Assembly (NCBI RefSeq): GCF_036898095.1
Contig: NC_090725.1
Span: 322,779,773-322,843,772, forward strand
Source: Palaemon carinicauda
Taxonomy: Eukaryota; Arthropoda; Malacostraca; Decapoda; Palaemonidae
Reading direction: 5' to 3'
Length of the DNA: 64,000 nt
The notes beneath the pieces are model-generated. The model was not told where the DNA came from, made no database searches, and was given only the letters and a program-made list of their open reading frames with translations. Every line of letters begins with the position of its first letter. Position 1 is the stretch's first letter. The position numbers and the translations under genes were made by a program. This document shows positions 57,060 to 64,000 of the stretch, piece by piece.

Positions 57060-58410
57060 CTGCGCATGCTGCTCGCCATCGCGCGACCGCCCACCTGAGG
57101 ATGCTGCTCGCCCTCGCGCGACCGCCCACCTGCGGATGCTGCTCGCCCTCGCGCGACCGCCCACCTGCGGATGCTGCTCGCCCTCGCGCGACCGCCCACC
57201 TGCGGATGCTGCTCGCCCTCGCGCGACCGCCCACCTGCGCATGCTGCTCGCCCTCGCGCGACCGCCCACCTGCGCATGCTGCTCGCCCTCGCGCGACCGC
57301 CCACCTGCGCATGCTGCTCGCCCTCGCGCGACCGCCCACCTGCGGATGCTGCTCGCCCTCGCGCGACCGCCCACCTGCGCATGCTGCTCGCCCTCGCGCG
57401 ACCGCCCACCTGCGGATGCTGCTCGCCCTCGCGCGACCGCCCACCTGCGCATGCTGCTCGCCCTCGCGCGACCGCCCACCTGCGCATGCTGCTCGCCCTC
57501 GCGCGACCGCCCACCTGCGCATGCTGCTCGCCCTCGCGCGACCGCCCACCTGCGCATGCTGCTCGCCCTCGCGCGACCGCCCACCTGCGCATGCTGCTCG
57601 CCCTCGCGCGACCGCCCACCTGCGCATGCTGCTCGCCCTCGCGCGACCGCCCACCTGCGCATGCTGCTCGCCCTCGCGCGACCGCCCACCTGCGCATGCT
57701 GCTCGCCCTCGCGCGACCGCCCACCTGCGCATGCTGCTCGCCCTCGCGCGACCGCCCACCTGCGGATGCTGCTCGCCCTCGCGCGACCGCCCACCTGCGC
57801 ATGCTGCTCGCCCTCGCGCGACCGCCCACCTGCGGATGCTGCTCGCCCTCGCGCGACCGCCCACCTGCGCATGCTGCTCGCCCTCGCGCGACCGCCCACC
57901 TGCGCATGCTGCTCGCCCTCGCGCGACCGCCCACCTGCGCATGCTGCTCGCCCTCGCGCGACCGCCCACCTGCGCATGCTGCTCGCCCTCGCGCGACCGC
58001 CCACCTGCGCATGCTGCTCGCCCTCGCGCGACCGCCCACCTGCGCATGCTGCTCGCCCTCGCGCGACCGCCCACCTGCGCATGCTGCTCGCCCTCGCGCG
58101 ACCGCCCACCTGCGCATGCTGCTCGCCCTCGCGCGACCGCCCACCTGCGCATGCTGCTCGCCCTCGCGCGACCGCCCACCTGCGCATGCTGCTCGCCCTC
58201 GCGCGACCGCCCACCTGCGCATGCTGCTCGCCCTCGCGCGACCGCCCACCTGCGCATGCTGCTCGCCCTCGCGCGACCGCCCACCTGCGCATGCTGATCG
58301 CCATCGCGCGACCGCCCACCTGCGCATGCTGATCGCCATCGCGCGACCGCCCACCTGCGCATGCTGATCGCCATCGCGCGACCGCCCACCTGCGCATGCT
58401 GCTCACCATC
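57060..58410. repeat. 35-bp GC-rich minisatellite, about 39 units
   Basis: The unit includes GCGCGACCGCCCACCTGCG and ATGCTGCTCGCCCT. All six frames are open across the whole array because the unit has no stop in any phase, which gives apparent ORFs of 398-510 codons. Variants CGGATG versus CGCATG mark units. The pair at 57,341 and 57,411 is repeated at 57,761 and 57,831, so a block of 12 units (420 bp) was duplicated. No equivalent array is in element 2A. Confidence 0.95.
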
Positions 58411-58959
58411 GCGTCGACATGCCACAACGCGCCATCGCCAACCTGCACGTTAGCCCTCACCAGCTCACCACCGATCGCCTGTTGATCCATATCGCCAGCG
58501 GTCTTCTTCGCCCACGCGGCAGCGCGTTTCCTCGCCATCGCGCTAACGCTTGCGTTCGCCGCCTCGGACTCGCGCTCATTCATCTGCCCACCCTCGCGAC
58601 CGCTCGCCTGCGCGCCCGCGCGACCGTTCGCCTGCGCGCCCCGCGCGACCGTTCGCCTGCGCGACCGTTCGCCTGCGCGCCCCGCGCGACCGTTCGCCTG
58701 CGCGCCCCGCGCGACCGTTCGCCTGCGCGCCCGCGCGACCTCTCGCCTGCGCGACCTCTCGCCTGCGCGACCTCTCGCCTGCGCGACCTCTCGCCTGCGC
58801 GACCTCTCGCCTGCGCGACCTCTCGCCTGCGCGACCGCTCTCCTGCGCGACCGCTTGCCTCTGCGCCCGCGCGTTCATTCGCCTGCGCGCCCACACGCCC
58901 ACGTGCCCGCACGTCTAAGCTCATGCGCGTCCGCGCCCATGCTCTCCAATGTTCGCCCG

Positions 58960-59200
58960 CGCGCGAACCAACGGTTTTCCATCGCGCGGACGGACGGTGT
59001 TCCGTCGCGCGAACCGACGGTGTTCCGTCGCGCGAACTGACGGTGTTCCGTCGCGCGAACCGACGGTGTTCCGTCGCGCGAACCGACGGTGTTCCGTCGC
59101 GCGAACCGACGGTGTTCCGTCGCGCGAACCGACGGTGTTCCGTCGCGCGAACCGACGGTGTTCCGTCGCGCGAACCGACGGTGTTCCGTCGCTCGAACCT
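58960..59200 (+). repeat. 23-bp GC-rich tandem repeat in element 2B
   Basis: Same unit as 23,100-23,370, more uniform here. Confidence 0.9.
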
Positions 59201-60379
59201 ACAGTGTTTCTTCGCACAAACGTCGGCTTATTTCTTGCAGTATCCATTGCTCGTCTATGGGTTATCGCTTGCCGACCACCAGCTCTCGCCCTTCCTACCA
59301 CGCTCGCCCTCCTACCACGCTCGCCCTCCTACCACGCTCGCCCTCCTACCACGCTCGCCCTCCTACCACGCTCGCCCTCCTTCTGCGCTCGCCCTCCTTC
59401 TGCGCTCTTTCGCTCACCTTCGTTTGCGTTCCTGCGTTACCGCGCATGGGCGCTTCCACGTTCGCCCACGCGCAAATCTTTGAATTACCATCGCGCGAGC
59501 TCCAGGGCGATTGCGACCACGATTCCCATTGGGGTTTTCGCAGCATGGCCAGCCTGGCGAGTTCTTCTGGAGCATATTTCCAGAACACGGCCTCACCCCG
59601 TAAACGCAGAGCATGGCACTTGCAAGAATAGGAGAAACTTCAGGGAGATCTGAGCAACACTCCTCTTTCCAGAACCTGGGTTGGCCCTTCCACGTCATTC
59701 CCTGGAAGGATTTTTGGCGGGGGGGCTTTCCGTTTGAGATTTCTCCATCGGACAAGGGGTGACTGCTTACCCCTTCCTCTGGGGGCTTACCAGGTCCTTT
59801 CCCTCCTCGGTTGCGGCCCGAGGTTTGGTTCAAGGAAGCTACAGGAAGATCATGGGTACTTTCCTCCTCTCGAGCTCAGGCACCTTGGCCTTTCGTCGTT
59901 AAGTATCTAACTTGCGGACAAGCTCGATGTTGTACCATCTGGACGCGCTGACTGAGGGCTTCCTTCGGGTGTCTCATCTGTGGAGGTCGACGACCTCAGA
60001 CACCCTTCCATCCTTGAGAAGAGTTTGTTTGTGCCCAAGGACAGAGACTTAGACAGCGGCTGTGTGGAGGAAATTGACTTCCGTTTTCACTCCTCCAAGG
60101 CGCTTTCTTCCAGACTCTGCAGGGCTCCAGCGCCCTTTTCTTTCAACCACGTCAGCCTAAGTTATCGGCTACGACAACTGGGACAAGGTGTCCAATTGCA
60201 GTTTCCTCCTGTCAGGAACAGATGGCACGGGAGGCTCCCCCGGGGGGGCATAGTCCTAAAAGGAGCGGCAGAGTTCATGAACTCTAGGATTGCAGGTTTT
60301 TCGCTGGGAGGATGCTTAAGGTTACTCATCCGAATGACAGCTTCCCGATGCCCATTCCCGCACAATCTCTGTGATCAGC

Positions 60380-61040
60380 CAAGGATATCGCGCCTGCCGT
60401 CTCTGTCAGCGAATTCAGTGTCTCTGAACCTCTATGCCATAGTGTTAGCAAGAGTTGCCCGGTTGGGCAGAATGATCCATACCTTAGGCGAAGGTCTTCC
60501 ATAGGATCATCGACGGCTTCACCCCCGGCCTCTTCAGTCGATCCTTTCTTGTAAGGAAGGATCTGAGAGGGGAGTTCCGTAGTCGACCTCTCAGCCCTGA
60601 TCAAGTTTGTCGAACAAACTTCGGCCAGCGTAGAACAGCAGAATCGATCAGACTGGTAACGAGGCGACAGGACTCCTTAAACCCTGGATCGGAAGGACGG
60701 GTACTTTGTTTCCATTCCTTCCATCTTCCAGGGAGCTCGTCGAATTCAGCCTAGACTGCAAGTATTCCTGCTTATGATGCTGCAGTGTGGCTATCCCACC
60801 GTGGCATAGCAGGTTTTTTTCCCCAGAGACCTCTCCCTGCCTTCCTCATGGCCGCTCAGGTGCAGGCTTCCGCCGCCTCTGCTGTTTGGAGGGCTGGTCA
60901 ACTCCGGTAGGCTCGGGTTCGACCTTCTTCAGCGCCGGGACCAGCTTCCGGATGCTTACCATGAGTGTGGGGTCATGGTATTTTGCTTGGAGCCTTCTCT
61001 TCTTCTGCCTCAACATCTAGAGTATCTGGCCATGATATTG
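60380..61040 (+). pseudogene. Reverse transcriptase remnant of element 2B
   Basis: Counterpart of 24,480-25,161. The stretch for KDGYFQ is followed by a small deletion, and LEYLAMIL (61,017-61,040) directly precedes the 5S-like segment, with the first codon changed from CTG to CTA. Confidence 0.65.
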
Positions 61041-61041
61041 A

Positions 61042-61159
61042 GTCAACGGCCTTACCACGTGGAAACCCCGCTTCTCGTCTGTCCAGCGAGGTTAAGCAAC
61101 GTCGGTTCTGGTCGGTACTTGGATGGGTGACCACCTGGGGACGCCAGATTCTGTTACCA
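61042..61159 (+). rRNA. 5S rRNA-derived sequence inside element 2B
   Basis: 118 bp, one base shorter than the 2A copy (a T lost in ACGTTGG) and differing from it at about six further positions. Several of those are closer to the usual 5S sequence, for example AACGTCGG and TACTTGGATGGG in the box C region. Junctions with the RT remnant are the same as in 2A. Confidence 0.9.
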
Positions 61160-61169
61160 CATCCTCCGA

Positions 61170-63250
61170 GCCTTCCTTTCAGTTGACTGTGGCAAGACTG
61201 AGGAGAGTCGCAGTACCTGTTCTCAGTCGAGCAGAGCTTTCAGCCCTACCTTGGAACGTTTCCTAGTTCTCCTTTTCTCATTGACCCGTCTATAGTTCGA
61301 ACGGTCGCCTCAGGATAAGTTCCATGTGGGGCGGTCCAAGTTCCGGTGGCTTCAGGCAACGTTTAACCGGACTTCCTGGCCCCTATGGGACCAGCGGAAC
61401 TATTAGACCTGCAATGGGTGTTGACCTATGGAGCCTCTTGATGGTAGTGGATATTCTCGTCCTTTCCCCACATTCTTGATGCTGTTCTCGGACTCGTCAA
61501 AGGAAAGGGGGGGCATGTTCCGGTCCAGGCCTATGGTCAAGACCTGAAGGATACCTCTCCATCATTCAGGCAGGCTTAGGGGCCTTAGTCTGGCCCCTCT
61601 ACAGATCCTACAGCTCCTGCCGAGTCGCCCCGTGCGTGTCGACTTCATGATTCTGGCGTATTCTAACCAGCAGGGGACGCATTTTCACACCTTCACATCT
61701 TGCAGTAGAGATACCGGGATGATTGAGATTCTCTCAATACCACCATCAGCTCTCTCATTCCAGGCAGGGGAATGTTCTCTCCGACTATCCGAGCAGAGCC
61801 TCGTAGAGAGAGTGTACCTGGGGGTCTTTGACTTTGGGTAACCAGCAAGTCCTGGTCTGGGGGACCTGATCGCGACAGCTTGGAACCTCAAGCTTCCACT
61901 GTTCTTCCCCCCAGTCTCAGACCCCGAGACTCTGGCAAGATGCATTCCGGTGATGGTGGGGCAACTTCGACGCCTGCGTCTTCCCTCCTTTTTGTCTGTG
62001 GACAATGGGTCTCAACAAGACCAGGTTGTCTGTCAACCTTTCAATGGGAGAGCTCCACTGGGACTATGCGCAGAACGGTTTCTGGACCCTCTGCTTCCCC
62101 TGACGGAACTCACGGGAGAGCTTCTCCCACGGCGCAGACTACTCAAACAACCACACTGCGACATCTCTCCCGAACCGGGGCGTCGCTTCGGCTTCATGCC
62201 TGGAGACACTACGCCTCCTCCTCAAGAGGAGACAACCCGCTACAGTCGCGGTACGGAGGTCGCGTCATCTGCGATAGTCATCCGCAGGGGTCTTCCAGGC
62301 AAAGTGAAGAGTCTAAGGTGGTTGGTGCCGTGGGAGATATACCTCTTCCCTTGAGGCCTCTTCTCCAGCAATAACGGTCTTATTGCCTTTCGGCGGGAGG
62401 AAACTCCTTTCCGCTCTCGGCAATGAAGCCTGTCCCTCAGCCTTTCCCTGACCTTCAGGCTTAAAGGAATAACTTTTTCCTGCCCGCTGGATCTTTCCTC
62501 GCTCATGCGAAGCTACGATTGTCCCTGCCCTAGTCGGAGGAAGACCTCCAACTTGGAGCATGGCTCGAACTTTTAGTCCTTTAAGAGATCTTCTCAAGAC
62601 CCTTTACGACAGGCCTCGGATTGTATTCCGCCTTGGGTCTCCTGCTCACTCTGGCCTCGGCCAGTGTGTAAGCAATCTTCTTGGTCTCGTACGACTCCCC
62701 CTTTCTAGGGAAGAGGGGAAGGCAACATTCAGGTTCACTCCTGAGTTGTTGGCTAGACTCAGAATCTGGGGGTCCCGGCCCTTCGGTCCAATTCCTTCAA
62801 GATTTCGAGTCTCCATTCTGTATCTGATGTCCCAAGACCTTTTCTTTCTTGCCAGTAAAGGAATCGAGAGGTTAGCTTTGGGAACAGCTGCAGTTTGTCC
62901 TCAGTTGCAGCCGATTTGGGAGCACAAGGAGGACACGGGGGAGAGTCACCAGTATACCTCTTCAGCCCGGACTCAAGGACATTCATCTCGACCTGTCTCC
63001 AGACACTCCCCCGTCACGTCGCCCTACAGCATGATGCTGGATACATCGCAACGTCCCTCGCCTTCGAGTAATACTACTCTGTGACGCAGGTGCTACAAGC
63101 TGGAGTCTGGAAGCGTCTAATGACCTTCGCAACCCGCTTCCTGCAGGGCGTGACCCACAGGAGTCTCGATACGTTTTCTATCGCTCTGTGGTGGCTACAC
63201 AACAGCTGGTCTAACCTCAGGCTCCTTTTTGGACAGGTAGCAGAAGGTTG
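61170..63250 (+). pseudogene. RNase H and tyrosine recombinase remnant of element 2B
   Basis: Counterpart of 25,290-27,340 with further frame breaks. The recombinase C-terminal stretch is at about 63,090-63,210. Confidence 0.55.
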
Positions 63251-63299
63251 AGGGCATTGTTATCAGGTTTTAGTCTGCATGAACGAAAGAAGTATGTCT

Positions 63300-63459
63300 G
63301 GCCCTTATTTCTTTCTTCATCATCCCCTCTACGGGGAGGCAGCATCCTGGTCTCTGCATAGCTGACCTCGAACCTCTGCTGGCCCTTATTTCTTTCTTCA
63401 TCATCCCCTCTACGGGGAGGCAGCATCCTGGTCTCTGCATAGCTGACCTCGAACCTCTG
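63300..63459 (+). repeat. 80-bp tandem duplication in element 2B
   Basis: Two copies of an 80-bp segment starting GGCCCTTATTTCTTTC (63,300 and 63,380). Element 2A has one copy near 27,421. The unit contains the short hairpin CCCCTCTACGGGG. Confidence 0.9.
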
Positions 63460-63769
63460 CAGGTAAACCATGCTTCCTTGTGTTCCGAGTATTGAGTCAA
63501 TACTGTCGCGTCCCCCATACCCTGATGAGGTGGTATTGGGAACGTCCTAACCCAGAGTTCCTTCTGGAACTCCAGGTCAACTGCCTAGGACGGGTCACAC
63601 TTCTTCCTTCACACACAAGCTTATGTAGGCCACACGGTTCCTTGCGGAGCAAGGAGCTTGTGAGGTGCAGGGACTCCTTTTCTCGAGTGCGACTCACTCG
63701 GATTCTTAGTCCCCGGGTAAAGCCAAAGCCAGTATGGCTGGGGACTTTCCACCCTACCTAATGGGTAAG

Positions 63770-63875
63770 TCACCCATTGTAAATAGCGTGGTTTGTATTT
63801 CGGTTATGGAACAAATGACAAATTCGAAGATAATTTGTATTTTTCCTAACCATACAAACCTTAGCTATTTACACA
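63770..63875 (+). repeat. Internal complementary region of element 2B
   Basis: Same structure as in 2A, with ATG at 63,816-63,818 between the complements of the two ends. Confidence 0.92.
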
Positions 63876-64000
63876 CATTTGCCCGCCAGCCCTGTCCCCC
63901 AAGACAAGTCCTACCTCTAAGTGAAAGTGAGCATTCATCTGTGTGTGAGGGGGGGGAGGGGTAGCTAGCTACCACTCCCCTACCCCCAGCTAACTAGCGC

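Larger units (their letters stand above)
56000..59900 (+). pseudogene. Gag-region remnant of element 2B with expanded tandem repeats
   Basis: Matches the 2A region at 21,380-24,000. Shared parts include the basic stretch at about 56,280-56,400. Repeats specific or expanded here are a 40-bp unit at about 56,500-56,630, the 35-bp array (57,060-58,410), 16-bp units at about 58,735-58,850, the 23-bp repeat (58,960-59,200) and a 17-bp unit (59,290-59,390). No coherent frame survives across them. Confidence 0.5.
54313..64000 (+). mobile_element. DIRS family-2 element 2B, cut by the window end
   Basis: It matches element 2A throughout but sits about 410 bp further right in the duplicated flank (empty site at 28,584-28,586). 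It starts with CAT (54,313-54,315). The internal complementary region is at about 63,770-63,875 with ATG at 63,816-63,818, and the window ends inside the right terminal repeat. It carries a foreign 645-bp insertion near its left end, a 35-bp minisatellite absent from 2A, and the same 5S rRNA-derived segment. Its coding remnants are as broken as those of 2A. RT motif A is even more damaged (about 60,690-60,720). Confidence 0.92.

Noticed and set aside
56929..58583. Overlapping ORFs of 398-510 codons on both strands
   Set aside because: They are the six readings of the 35-bp minisatellite; none is favoured by a domain or by conservation in element 2A.

Overview
The window looks like repeat-dominated nuclear DNA of an arthropod, most likely a decapod crustacean (inference). 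The reasons are many long (TC)n/(GA)n microsatellites, several DIRS-type tyrosine-recombinase retrotransposons (a family known to be abundant in decapods), a piggyBac transposon with spliceosomal introns, and 5-bp-phased satellites. I see no host protein-coding gene that I can support. Every recognisable coding region belongs to a mobile element, and every one carries at least one disabling change.

The main structure is a large direct duplication. Copy 1 starts at or before base 1 and runs to about 28.58 kb. Copy 2 starts at 33,108 and runs to 54,312, where it is interrupted by an element that runs off the window. Both copies share the same order: AT-rich lead, (TC)n, a GA/spacer compound repeat, a block almost identical between copies, a 57-bp satellite, an AT-rich spacer, pentamer-phased satellites, and a short AT-rich flank. 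Each copy then changed independently. The 57-bp satellite is about 1.7 kb in copy 1 but about 12.9 kb in copy 2, where it forms higher-order repeats of about 1.5 kb and 3.0 kb. The 30-bp pentamer satellites are longer in copy 1.

Copy 1 carries DIRS element 1 (7,412-17,146; Gag, RT/RNase H and YR remnants, with a piggyBac element inside its gag) and DIRS element 2A (20,345-28,169). Copy 2 lacks both and preserves the empty sites, but has its own insertion of the second family (2B, 54,313 to the window end) at a different place, carrying a short inverted-repeat DNA element and a 35-bp minisatellite. Family 2 shows the DIRS layout of inverted terminal repeats plus an internal complementary region. 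A CAT trinucleotide lies at both ends of 2A and once at its empty site, as expected for tyrosine-recombinase integration of a circle.

The most unusual observation is a nearly full-length 5S rRNA-like sequence inside both family-2 elements (25,163-25,281 and 61,042-61,159). It starts two bases after the RT motif LEYLAMIL, so 5S capture preceded amplification of this lineage.

Between the two copies (28.6-33.1 kb) lie a degenerate DIRS-like remnant, a truncated family-1 5' end with a readable Gag, and a tRNA-derived SINE.
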